NCBI GenBank assembly: GCA_016432545.1
Contig: CP066694.1
Span: forward strand, 1,116,001-1,180,000
DNA length: 64,000 nucleotides
Direction of reading: 5' to 3'
Source: an archaeon
GTDB lineage: Archaea; Thermoproteota; Nitrososphaeria; Nitrososphaerales; Gagatemarchaeaceae
Both the position numbers and the translations under genes were made by a program. Each line of letters begins with the position of its first letter. The stretch's first letter is position 1. Positions 50,891-59,090 of the stretch are shown here, piece after piece. The notes beneath the pieces were generated by a model. It saw only the letters and a list, made by a program, of their open reading frames with translations. It did no database searches and was not told the origin of the DNA.

Positions 50891-52834
50891 ATGCCCCAAG
50901 ACCAGAGACGGCTGGCTGCGATTATGTTCACCGACATGGCTGATTACACCTCTCTCAGCCAGCGCGACGAGAAGCTGGCCCTCCGCCTCCTCGAGTCACA
51001 AGATGCCGTCCTGAAGCGTGCCTTTGGCGCTCACAACGGCCGGGTCGTGAAGGGGACAGGCGATGGCTACCTCGTGGAGTTCGGCAGCGCCCTCGAGGCG
51101 ATGGAGTCGGCCGTGGACGCACAGAAGGGCCTCTCCCTGCAGAACGCAGCCGGCAAGCCAGAAGCCATCCTGAGGGTCCGCATTGGAATCCACGTCGGCG
51201 ACGTCGTCGAGAAGGGAGAGGACATCTTCGGAGACGCGGTCAACATCGCCTCCCGGACCTTCCCCATGGCCGAGCCAGGCGGGGTCTGCATCACGGAAGA
51301 GGTTTACTCGCAAGTCAGGAACAAGATCCCCCTCAAGATGGAGAAACTCGCCCCCCAGCAGCTCAAGCACGTCGACTTCCCCGTGAATCTATACAAGGTA
51401 GTCCTCCGAGAGGAGGCCAAACCAGGCGAATCCAAGATGGCTCCCAAAAACAGACTCGCAGTCCTCCCTCTGACGAACATCAGCCCTGACGCGAAGGACA
51501 GCTACCTCGCCGATGGCATGACCGAGGAGCTGATCACAGTCCTCTCCAAGGTCCAGGGCCTCAGGGTCATAGCCCGCACCTCCTCCGACAGGTATCGCGG
51601 CAGCGAGAAGCGCATCTCCAGCATCGGGGACGAACTTGAGGTAGGAGTGGTCATGGAGGGAAGCATACGCAGGGCAGGCGAGAAAATCCGGGTGACAGTC
51701 CAGCTCATCGACGCCCAGACGGAGGAGCACCTCTGGGCGGAGACCTACGACCGCGAGCTGACCGACGTCTTTTCGATTCAGTCTGAGATAGCAAGGGACG
51801 TGGCGGACGCCCTGAAGCTCCAGCTCCTGCAGGCCCAGGAAAAGCAGATCGAGAAGCGGGCGACCTCCAACCTCGACGCCTACATGGCATACCTGAAGGG
51901 CCGGGCCGCGATGCCAGGGAGGACGAAGGAGGGCCTTGCCGAGGCCATAGTAGAGTTCGAGAGGGCGGCCAAGCTCGACCCAACCTACGCCCCGGCCTAC
52001 GCGGGCCTTTCGGACGCCGTCTTCCTTCAGGCTGACTACAAGTACGTGCCGCTAGGGGATTCCGTCGAAAGGGCCACTGAATACGCGAAAAAGGCCCTAG
52101 CCCTAGACCCCGACAACTCAGAGGCCCACGCCTCCATGGGGCTCCTCCTTGTCCGCGAATATCGCTTCGCCGACGCTGAGCGCGAATACAAGAGAGCAAT
52201 CGAACTCAACCCAAGCTACGCACCAGCGCATCACTGGTACGGAATGGACCTCGCTGAATTGGGAAAGCTGAACGAAGGCCTCGAGGAGGCCCTCCTCGCT
52301 GAAAGACAGGACCCGCTCTCGCTCATCATCGTCATGAACGCATGTGGAATGCTGTTCTTCTCCGGCCGGATAGAGGAGGCACGGAAGCTCATGGATAAGG
52401 CAAGGCACCTCTCTCCCGGGAACCAGCTCGTGGCGCAGTACGAGGCCGACTTGGACATGGCTCGGAATGACTACGCGGCCGCGGCGCTCAAGCTCGAAGC
52501 TCTCTCGGGAATCGCTCACAACAGGGTTGGGGCCATCTCCGACCTGGCCTACTGCTACGCTCAGCTCGGCCAGCGAGACAAGATCGTCAAACTAGAGGAG
52601 AGCATGAGGAATGTTGCCCTAGATGAGGACGACCGCCTCGGCATCGACTCAGGCATAGCGTACGCCTTGGGAGACATGGACAAGACCTTCGACCTGCTCT
52701 CGAAGGCAATAGACAGAAAGGCAGTCAGCTGGATCCCTCTGAGGTACCTGCCCCAGCTCGAGGGCATCCGCAAGGACCCCCGCTGGGCGGAGATGCTGAA
52801 GAAATACAACTTTCCATTGAATGCGTCAGGTTGA
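50891..52834 (+). CDS. Class III nucleotide cyclase with TolB-like and TPR regions, second copy
   Basis: 647 residues, the same order of domains as the previous cyclase: LAAIMFTDMADYTSLSQRDE and VKGTGDGYLVEFGSALEAM hold the metal Asp residues, GEDIFGDAVNIASRTF the Asn/Arg. TolB-N-like NRLAVLPLTNISPDAKDSYL follows, then TPRs (YAPAHHWYGMDLAELGKL). Codon use matches core genes, unlike copy one. Likely makes cAMP or cGMP under TPR-mediated control; no cyclic-nucleotide receptor is in the window. Confidence 0.92.
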   Translation: MPQDQRRLAAIMFTDMADYTSLSQRDEKLALRLLESQDAVLKRAFGAHNGRVVKGTGDGYLVEFGSALEAMESAVDAQKGLSLQNAAGKPEAILRVRIGIHVGDVVEKGEDIFGDAVNIASRTFPMAEPGGVCITEEVYSQVRNKIPLKMEKLAPQQLKHVDFPVNLYKVVLREEAKPGESKMAPKNRLAVLPLTNISPDAKDSYLADGMTEELITVLSKVQGLRVIARTSSDRYRGSEKRISSIGDELEVGVVMEGSIRRAGEKIRVTVQLIDAQTEEHLWAETYDRELTDVFSIQSEIARDVADALKLQLLQAQEKQIEKRATSNLDAYMAYLKGRAAMPGRTKEGLAEAIVEFERAAKLDPTYAPAYAGLSDAVFLQADYKYVPLGDSVERATEYAKKALALDPDNSEAHASMGLLLVREYRFADAEREYKRAIELNPSYAPAHHWYGMDLAELGKLNEGLEEALLAERQDPLSLIIVMNACGMLFFSGRIEEARKLMDKARHLSPGNQLVAQYEADLDMARNDYAAAALKLEALSGIAHNRVGAISDLAYCYAQLGQRDKIVKLEESMRNVALDEDDRLGIDSGIAYALGDMDKTFDLLSKAIDRKAVSWIPLRYLPQLEGIRKDPRWAEMLKKYNFPLNASG

Positions 52835-52877
52835 CTTTGCCTAGGCGAGTGGGCAGAAGGACCGGGAGAGGCAATCG

Positions 52878-53837
52878 TTGAGAATCCTGGGGCACGACGA
52901 GCTCCCGTCCGAGCTCAAACCTGAAGCCCACTTACTCGACTTCTCTGCAGGTTGGGGCCCGATGGACTTCCGCAGGATCGAGGCGGCAAGGAGAGTCGGA
53001 TACCCTGCGCCGAAGTACTTCGGCGTCTACGCGGTCGAAGGAAACAAGATCCTCTCGACGGTCAGGGTCATCAGGTTCCCCTTTACACTCCCAGACGACA
53101 GCGTGGAGACTGCCACCGGAATACAGGGGGTCGCCTCCAGGAGGGACAAGCGGAGGAAGGGGCTCGCCGGGAGGCTCTTGGAGGAAGTCCATGCCCGGGA
53201 GGCAGGCGAAGGAATCAGGCTTTCATTCCTCTGGACAAGCCGGACCAACTCCGCGCACCACCTGTACGAGAAACTCGGGTATCGGGACATCTACACCCCA
53301 GACCTTGCGTTCAGGAGTTCCCCAAGGGCCAAGCCGAAGACTCCCTACTTCCTGACGCCAGCAAAGAAGTCCGACGTGGCCCTACTCGAGCGCCTGTACG
53401 CCTCCTCGACCCGCCGAAGAACGGGCTTCGTCCCCAGGCCTCGCGGTCTCCTCAGATCGCTCATGGAACTTGGGTTCGTCAAGCTAGACTCGATCATGAT
53501 GGTGAACCGGGGCAAGGAGAAGGTCGGATACGTCGAAATGCAGGCCTCGCCCAGCTGGGTCAAGGTGTCAGAGCTGGTGACCACTGAGGCCCGACCAGAC
53601 GGAGACGGCCTGATCTCGGCCGTGGAGCTGGCTGCAAGCGACAAGTTGCTTGCCTTCTGGAACACCCTCGTCCGAGACTTCAGGGCCGCGCTCTTGAAAC
53701 GCAGGTATTCGGTCTCCGACCTCGCCTACTACGGGCTGATGGCCACTCAGCTGAAGGGTCGGAAGGACAATTACCTCGCCCGGACGCTCGGGACAGCCAG
53801 CCTCCGATTCTCCTGCCAAGGCTACGACTACTTCTGA
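52878..53837 (+). CDS. GNAT-family N-acetyltransferase
   Basis: 319 residues from TTG 52878. The acetyl-CoA-binding site is in TGIQGVASRRDKRRKGLAGR with RLLEEVHAREAGEGI, followed by FLWTSRTNSAHHLYEKLGYR, the usual final helix and strand. After residue 155 comes a second GNAT-like half without the R/Q-x-x-G-x-G/A loop (SELVTTEARPDGDGLISAVE). The Eis-like double layout suggests an N-acetyltransferase of small molecules or protein N-termini; substrate unknown. Confidence 0.85.
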   Translation: MRILGHDELPSELKPEAHLLDFSAGWGPMDFRRIEAARRVGYPAPKYFGVYAVEGNKILSTVRVIRFPFTLPDDSVETATGIQGVASRRDKRRKGLAGRLLEEVHAREAGEGIRLSFLWTSRTNSAHHLYEKLGYRDIYTPDLAFRSSPRAKPKTPYFLTPAKKSDVALLERLYASSTRRRTGFVPRPRGLLRSLMELGFVKLDSIMMVNRGKEKVGYVEMQASPSWVKVSELVTTEARPDGDGLISAVELAASDKLLAFWNTLVRDFRAALLKRRYSVSDLAYYGLMATQLKGRKDNYLARTLGTASLRFSCQGYDYF

Positions 53838-53899
53838 AGTGCTGCCGCGCCCGCACGCTTATCTCATCCCCCAAAGGCCGCCCCCTTGGGGACTCTGAA

Positions 53900-56320
53900 C
53901 TGGAGATCCTGTCCTACGACCTCGGCCTCGAAGTAGACTTCAAGCGCTCGGTTCTCGACGGGACTGAATCGATCAAAGTCAGGTCCGCGAGGGAGCCGCT
54001 CCACCTGAACGCGACCAAGATGGAGATAATGGGCGTCGAAGTGAACGGCAAGAAGGCTCCTTTCTCACACTCGAAGTCCAAAGGGATCCTTTCAATCAGA
54101 GGCGTCCCGAAGAAACTCTCCACCGTCGGAATTGCGTACAGAAAGGAGGTCTCGGACGATTCGATCTTCGGGCTCTACAAGTCGAAATACGGCAAGGACC
54201 ACCTCCTCGCCACCGACCTCGAGCCGGCCGAGGCCCGCTCAGTCTTCCCCTGCCTCGACGAACCGGCCTTCAAGGCGGTCTTCAGGCTCAAGGTGACCAC
54301 AGAGGACGGACTGAAGGTCATCTCGAACATGCCCGTTGCGTCGTCGAGCCGGACCAAGGACGGGCGAAGGGCCTCGGTCTTCCAGCCGACCCCGAAGATG
54401 TCCACTTACCTCTTCTTCCTTGGAGTCGGCAAGTTCGACGAGGCCACGACCACAGCAGGCCGCTCAAAGGTGATAGTCGCATCCCGGCCGGGCCAGGCCG
54501 ACAACACCCGCTTCATCGGCAAAGTCTGCGCGGACGTTCTCGAGGACTTCGGGAAGTACTTCGGAATCCCCTACCCGCTCCCCAAGCTCCACCTCGTCGC
54601 CCTCCCAGAATACCACACCGGGGCCATGGAGAACTGGGGCGCCATCGCCTCCCGCGAGTCGCTAGTCCTTGTCAGGCCCGACTCCAGCCTCTCCGACCAC
54701 CGCTCCGCCGCCCGGGTCCAGGCCCACGAGATCGCCCACATGTGGTTCGGCGACCTCGTCACAATGAAGTGGTGGGACGACTTGTGGCTCAACGAGAGCT
54801 TTGCGACCTTCATGTCTGCCAAGGTACTCAGCCGCCTCCACCCCGACTGGGACCCCTGGCGCGACTTCCTTCGCGCCGAGACGTTCAGGGCTCTGAACGT
54901 GGACGCCCTCTCGTCCACCCATCCGATCCAGGTCCAGGTCAACAGCGTAGAGGAGATCAACGGGCTCTTCGACACGATCAGCTACGGCAAGGGGGCGGCC
55001 GTCCTCAGGATGCTCGAGGCCTACGTCGGCGACGAGCCGTTCAGGAAGGGGATCTCGGCCTACCTCAAGAAGTTCCGCTACTCCAACGCCGCAGGGTCGG
55101 ACCTCTGGAACGCCCTGGGCAGGGCCTCGGGACTTCCCGTCTCGCGCGTAGCGAAGGCCTGGCTCACAATCGCGGGGTTCCCCGTCGTCCGGGCGAAGGC
55201 CTCGAAGGGCAAGCTGAGCCTCACCCAGAGCAAGTTCAAGCTGACCGGGAAGGAGTCCAAGGAGGTCTGGCCGATTCCGCTCACCTTCGACGACGGGGGC
55301 CGCCAGCAGCGTGTCCTCTTCGACCATCCCTCGACCACGGTCAAGGCCGCCAGGCCCGAGCGCCTCGTCCTCAACTCGCGCCGGACAGGGTTCTACAGCG
55401 TACTCTACGACGAAGCCATGTACCGCCAGCTCGCCAAGGGCTTCTCCTCCCTCCACTCGCACGACAGGGCGGGGATCATCAACGACCTCTATCTCTTCAT
55501 CCAGGCCGGGATCGCCGAGCCCGCCCAGTACTTCCGCTTCGTGGCCCTCGCCTCCAAGCTCAAGGACCCGCTCATCAGCCTCGCGATCAGCGACCAGCTC
55601 CACGGCCTCCGGGCCATCGCGAGCGACGCCGAGACTGTGCGCAAAGCCTACCACGGGTTCTTCGAGTCGCAGCTTCGCCTCGTGGGCCTGACGCCGAAGC
55701 CGAAGGAGGAGGAGAGCGCGGGTATCGTGAGGGAGGCAGTCGCCATGCTCCTGGCAAAGGCGAGCCCGTCCCTGGCCGCGAAGCTGGCGCAGAAGTTCGA
55801 CGACTTTGAATCGGTGGACCCCAACCTCAAGGAAGCGGTCGTGGTGGGCTATGCGATGCACCGCGGCCCCGCCGCCTTCGGCCCCCTCGTGGACCTCCTG
55901 GGGACTGTCAAGACCGAGGTGGACAGGGGCAAGGTCTACGGCGCCCTGACCTCGCTCCAACCCAGCCTCGTAGAGAAGACGCTCGACATGACCCTCGACG
56001 GTGAAGTGAGCCGCTCCGACTCGGGCCCGGCCTTCCGCGGAGCCTACAACAACCCGGCCTCGGTCCCGACCCTGTGGGGCTGGGTCGCGAAGAACTACGA
56101 GAAGTTCCGCGACGTCTACGGAGGGACCCAGCAGTTCTATCTCTACATGGGCGCGGCGATCCCGCGGATAGGGATTGGACACGAAGCCGAGGTCAGGAGC
56201 TTCATCTCCGGCAAGAGGTACAAGGGGAACGAGATGACCTTCCGCAGGGCCTTCGAACAGCTCGAGGTCAACGCCCGGCTCCGCCGCGCGCTCCTCGCAG
56301 CCCAGGCCCGCAAGGCATAA
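53900..56320 (+). CDS. M1-family zinc aminopeptidase
   Basis: About 806 residues. Removes N-terminal residues from peptides. The exopeptidase motif is GAMENWGAIASR and the zinc site is QAHEIAHMWFGDLVTMKWWD, then NESFATFMS with the third ligand; SYGKGAAVLRMLEAY follows. The N-terminal domain starts LSYDLGLEVDFKRSVLDGTE, upstream of the first ATG (54020), so the true start lies earlier. No ATG, GTG or TTG is in frame there; CTG 53900 (or 53909) sits where relatives begin. A TTG at 53886, spaced properly from a TATA-like element, is one base out of frame, so a missing G in the GGGG run is the alternative. Confidence 0.92.
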   Translation: MEILSYDLGLEVDFKRSVLDGTESIKVRSAREPLHLNATKMEIMGVEVNGKKAPFSHSKSKGILSIRGVPKKLSTVGIAYRKEVSDDSIFGLYKSKYGKDHLLATDLEPAEARSVFPCLDEPAFKAVFRLKVTTEDGLKVISNMPVASSSRTKDGRRASVFQPTPKMSTYLFFLGVGKFDEATTTAGRSKVIVASRPGQADNTRFIGKVCADVLEDFGKYFGIPYPLPKLHLVALPEYHTGAMENWGAIASRESLVLVRPDSSLSDHRSAARVQAHEIAHMWFGDLVTMKWWDDLWLNESFATFMSAKVLSRLHPDWDPWRDFLRAETFRALNVDALSSTHPIQVQVNSVEEINGLFDTISYGKGAAVLRMLEAYVGDEPFRKGISAYLKKFRYSNAAGSDLWNALGRASGLPVSRVAKAWLTIAGFPVVRAKASKGKLSLTQSKFKLTGKESKEVWPIPLTFDDGGRQQRVLFDHPSTTVKAARPERLVLNSRRTGFYSVLYDEAMYRQLAKGFSSLHSHDRAGIINDLYLFIQAGIAEPAQYFRFVALASKLKDPLISLAISDQLHGLRAIASDAETVRKAYHGFFESQLRLVGLTPKPKEEESAGIVREAVAMLLAKASPSLAAKLAQKFDDFESVDPNLKEAVVVGYAMHRGPAAFGPLVDLLGTVKTEVDRGKVYGALTSLQPSLVEKTLDMTLDGEVSRSDSGPAFRGAYNNPASVPTLWGWVAKNYEKFRDVYGGTQQFYLYMGAAIPRIGIGHEAEVRSFISGKRYKGNEMTFRRAFEQLEVNARLRRALLAAQARKA

Positions 56321-56344
56321 CAAATCAGGCCCCGGACGCGGCTC

Positions 56345-57133
56345 GTGCTCGACTTCGCCACTAGCTTCCTCTATTTCGCCGTCGCGACCGCCCTGCCAGC
56401 CATCGCGGGCCTCGCGCTTGTCACATCAGCTTCATCGCTGGTCAGGCCTAGGTACCTGATTGCCCTCTCGTTTGGGATCTTCTTCTGGTTCTTCAGCGAC
56501 ACGATAGGAACGTCTTCCTACCTGGACGTCCAGGCGGGCTTCTCGGGGGGTGGCGTGCAGATTGCGATACTGGTTCTCTTCATCATAGGCGTGGTCCTGT
56601 TCTTCGCCGCCGACCGGGGGCTCTTCTCGTCCCTTCCTGCGGGGCCAGGCCTCGCGATCCCGATGCTCGTCGCTGTCGCCTTGGGGATTCACGGCTTCGG
56701 AGAGGGAACGGCCTTCGGGAGCACGGCGGCGGGTACTTCAGGCACAGACCTCCTCGAGACCTTCGGCGGGGTCTCAGGCGGGACGGCCTACGTCCTCCAC
56801 AAGCTCCTCGAGCCGATGATGGTCGGGGCAGTCTACGTCGCGGCGCGGGAAGGAGCGGTCGCGATGTCCCGACGCTTCAAGGACGTGCTGATACTCGCAG
56901 GGCTCTTCGTTGTCCCTTCGCTCATCGGGGCCGTGACCGGGTACTTCCTAGAATACGACGCGACCTACTTCTTCGCCCTCGGGACCGGGAGCGCGGTCTA
57001 CGTGGCCTTCAGGCTGGTCAGGCACCTGTTCGTCGGCGGCGAGGCGCAGGGCAGGTGGGAGTCCGCCAGGGTGGCGCTCTGGCTCCTCGCAGGGTTCCTC
57101 GCGATTTACATAGTCGCCCTCTTCCACTCGTAG
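56345..57133 (+). CDS. ZIP-like metal transporter
   Basis: 262 residues, about eight helices from GTG 56345. Helix 4/5 have ZIP-type metal motifs: ALGIHGFGEGTAFGST corresponds to HNxPEG and TAYVLHKLLEPMMVGAVYVA to HxxxE. The loop between helices 3 and 4 lacks the usual His-rich stretch. I infer divalent or copper-family metal transport into the cytoplasm. Ten nt separate it from the cupredoxin gene, so a linked metal role is likely. Confidence 0.8.
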   Translation: MLDFATSFLYFAVATALPAIAGLALVTSASSLVRPRYLIALSFGIFFWFFSDTIGTSSYLDVQAGFSGGGVQIAILVLFIIGVVLFFAADRGLFSSLPAGPGLAIPMLVAVALGIHGFGEGTAFGSTAAGTSGTDLLETFGGVSGGTAYVLHKLLEPMMVGAVYVAAREGAVAMSRRFKDVLILAGLFVVPSLIGAVTGYFLEYDATYFFALGTGSAVYVAFRLVRHLFVGGEAQGRWESARVALWLLAGFLAIYIVALFHS

Positions 57134-57142
57134 GGGGTCAGC

Positions 57143-57592
57143 TTGGGCCTCGGTCGTAGGGGAGCTGTCATCATCCTCGTCGGGCTGCTCGTAGCCGCTA
57201 GCGCAGCGGGCGCGTCATACTACTATCTCCGGGGGTCGGGTAGAGACGGGACGCTGCCCTCTTGGTGCACAAGGCCCGCGGGGGGGTTCCTGATCGTCGC
57301 CAGCGTGAACGGGTTCAACGACAGCATCCAGCATGGCGTCCCCGAAGCCAACTGGCCGAACATCAGCGTCCAGAACGGGACCATGGTCAACATCACGGTC
57401 TGCAACATCGACCACCAGGCCCACGGGTTCCAGGTCTCGCACTATCGGGACACGCCGATTCAGTCGGTGCCGCCGGGGCAGGCGCTGCACGTGCAGTTCC
57501 TCGCGAACAAGGTGGGGACGTTCAGATTATACTGTTCGATATTCTGCACTATTCACTGGGCGATGCTGAACGGGACCCTAGCGGTGAGTTAG
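57143..57592 (+). CDS. Membrane-anchored cupredoxin with CuA-like motif
   Basis: 149 residues from TTG 57143. Signal anchor AVIILVGLLVAASAAGASYY. The cupredoxin fold has DHQAHGFQVSHYRDTP (first His) and near the C-terminus LYCSIFCTIHWAMLNGTL: C-x3-C-x2-H-x2-M. CuA centres of cytochrome oxidase and N2O reductase use C-x3-C-x3-H-x2-M, so this is one residue shorter. It faces outside the cell. Probably electron transfer or copper handling alongside the ZIP-like gene. Confidence 0.85.
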   Translation: MGLGRRGAVIILVGLLVAASAAGASYYYLRGSGRDGTLPSWCTRPAGGFLIVASVNGFNDSIQHGVPEANWPNISVQNGTMVNITVCNIDHQAHGFQVSHYRDTPIQSVPPGQALHVQFLANKVGTFRLYCSIFCTIHWAMLNGTLAVS

Positions 57593-57846
57593 GCCAAGTG
57601 TCGCGCCGGAGGGATAGGGATTGTGGTTCCTGGCCGTTTCACAACCCTTCCCACCTTCCGTCAATCAGTTTGAAGAGGATTGGGAAACTAGTCGTCTGGA
57701 AACGGGCGTGCCTTCGAAAGCGTGGGAAACTGGCATCATGTCGATTCTGTCCACTTTCAAACGTCACTCATGGAAATTTCCAACAAGCTAAGCGAGAGTG
57801 TCTTTACACCTCCTACATGGAAGACGGGATGCCTGTTTTCAGGATC

Positions 57847-58755
57847 CTAGGCGCTCCTACTCCGAAGAAAACTTGAGACACTCCCCTTCAGGCCATCAAA
57901 ACCCCTCCAGCCCTTGCGTGGGTAGCCTTTGGTCATGGCACTAACGCTTCGAGAAGGCTCCAATCCTTGGAAGAAACACATCAGTGGAATGTTCTTGGAG
58001 TCAGCGCGCTCGACCTCAGCTAACCATCCATTAGGAACTGAAATCTCGAAGATTGCGTGACCGCACTTCTCAAGAAGTTCGAATGAATGCGTCTTTTCAT
58101 TGGCTCCTTCACGCGGTTTGAACCTGTCAGCAATTATCGGTATGAGTCCTTCCTCTATTACGATATTCTCTAGCATTTCAATCACCACGTAGTTCCCATA
58201 AGTACCTCCCACGAAAACACGTTGCTCTCTGTTACCGGGGATTTCATCCATACTCAACTGCCTAGTTATGACTCTAGGCTCTGCCCTCTGAAGCTTGACT
58301 AGCTTCGAATCATCCATTTGAACGCTTTCGACGAATTGACTTAGTATCGAGTTTGGATCAGTAGCTTCAGCCCCTCGTTTGCTGACCGCGAATTCCTCAA
58401 GCCCGCCCAGGAAATCCAATGGGATTCCATAAGACCCCCTCAGAATCGTACGAGCAAATGACTTCGCTCTGTCTCCACTTCCCTCTGACAAGCAGTCCTC
58501 GATAAACGAACTCAGAAAGACTGGCAAGGCAGGAGTCGGTTGACCTTTTGCGAGCAAACAGATACCAATCTGTGCAAGCGGACCTCCTTTGTGAAGTCTT
58601 CTACCCTCTCTACTTTGTCTTTCGACAATCAACCTGTAACTAACGTTATGAATTGCTATCGCATCGGAATAGTTTCCGCGCCTCCGGAGCGTCGTAGCTA
58701 TCGAGTCCAACGTTTCAATTTGCTCCTTGAACTCTTCGGGGAGCTGCCACGACAA
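57847..58755 (-). CDS. TPR-like protein with C-terminal TIR-like domain
   Basis: 302 residues from TTG 58755, 8 nt after the upstream stop and preceded by AGAGGA. The N-terminal 130 residues are helical repeats (SIATTLRRRGNYSDAIAIHN; LAKGQPTPALPVFLSSFIED). From about residue 180, QRVFVGGTYGNYVVIEMLEN, GLIPIIADRF and LLEKCGHAIFEISVPNGWLA with AEVERADSKNIPLMCFFQG form a Rossmann-like fold resembling TIR-like/nucleoside-2-deoxyribosyltransferase proteins; the Glu of AEVERA is a candidate catalytic residue. AT-rich codon use. A possible NAD-degrading immune effector, unproven. Confidence 0.6.
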   Translation of the reverse strand: MSWQLPEEFKEQIETLDSIATTLRRRGNYSDAIAIHNVSYRLIVERQSREGRRLHKGGPLAQIGICLLAKGQPTPALPVFLSSFIEDCLSEGSGDRAKSFARTILRGSYGIPLDFLGGLEEFAVSKRGAEATDPNSILSQFVESVQMDDSKLVKLQRAEPRVITRQLSMDEIPGNREQRVFVGGTYGNYVVIEMLENIVIEEGLIPIIADRFKPREGANEKTHSFELLEKCGHAIFEISVPNGWLAEVERADSKNIPLMCFFQGLEPSRSVSAMTKGYPRKGWRGFDGLKGSVSSFLRSRSA

Positions 58756-58763
58756 AGAGTCCT

Positions 58764-59018
58764 CTACCTGTAGGAGATTATCTTGCCGGTGCGGTCGTCG
58801 ATAACCAATGTCTTTTTGTCGGAGTGTAGCAACCCCACATCGATGACAACTCGCCATCTTCCTCCCTTTTTCTCTACGGAAGAGACGGCACTGCCAAAGA
58901 AACCCCTTCTCAATGCAAAGGTTCTGGCTATTTCCGCGACATCGTCGACTGTCAACTTTGGCACTGATTGCCCACTTCCTCTGGCGAGCCTATGGTTGAG
59001 ATAAGTGTTGGTCGTCAA
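58764..59018 (-). CDS. Small protein with PepSY-like strand pattern
   Basis: 84 residues from ATG 59018. The helix KLTVDDVAEIARTFALRRGF is followed by GGRWRVVIDVGLLHSDKKTL and VIDDRTGKIISYR, a helix-strand-strand layout like PepSY or cystatin-type domains, which often inhibit proteins. Eight nt upstream of the TIR-like gene, so the two probably form an operon. A regulator or antitoxin role is conceivable but not shown. Confidence 0.6.
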   Translation of the reverse strand: MTTNTYLNHRLARGSGQSVPKLTVDDVAEIARTFALRRGFFGSAVSSVEKKGGRWRVVIDVGLLHSDKKTLVIDDRTGKIISYR

Positions 59019-59090
59019 ACGATAACCAAGGACCTGCGTGGTCCCCAGCGCTTACCCGGACCTTCCATATACCTATTGACAAACTCCCTG

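Noticed and set aside
54662-56323. 553-codon open frame antisense to the M1 peptidase
   Set aside because: The sense strand encodes all M1 motifs; long antisense frames are expected at this GC content. The same holds for frames at 2661-3740, 23717-24883 and 38213-39229.
57593-57846. Attachment site at the left border of the AT-rich island
   Set aside because: No tRNA, integrase or clear direct repeat was found; the border is set only by change in composition.
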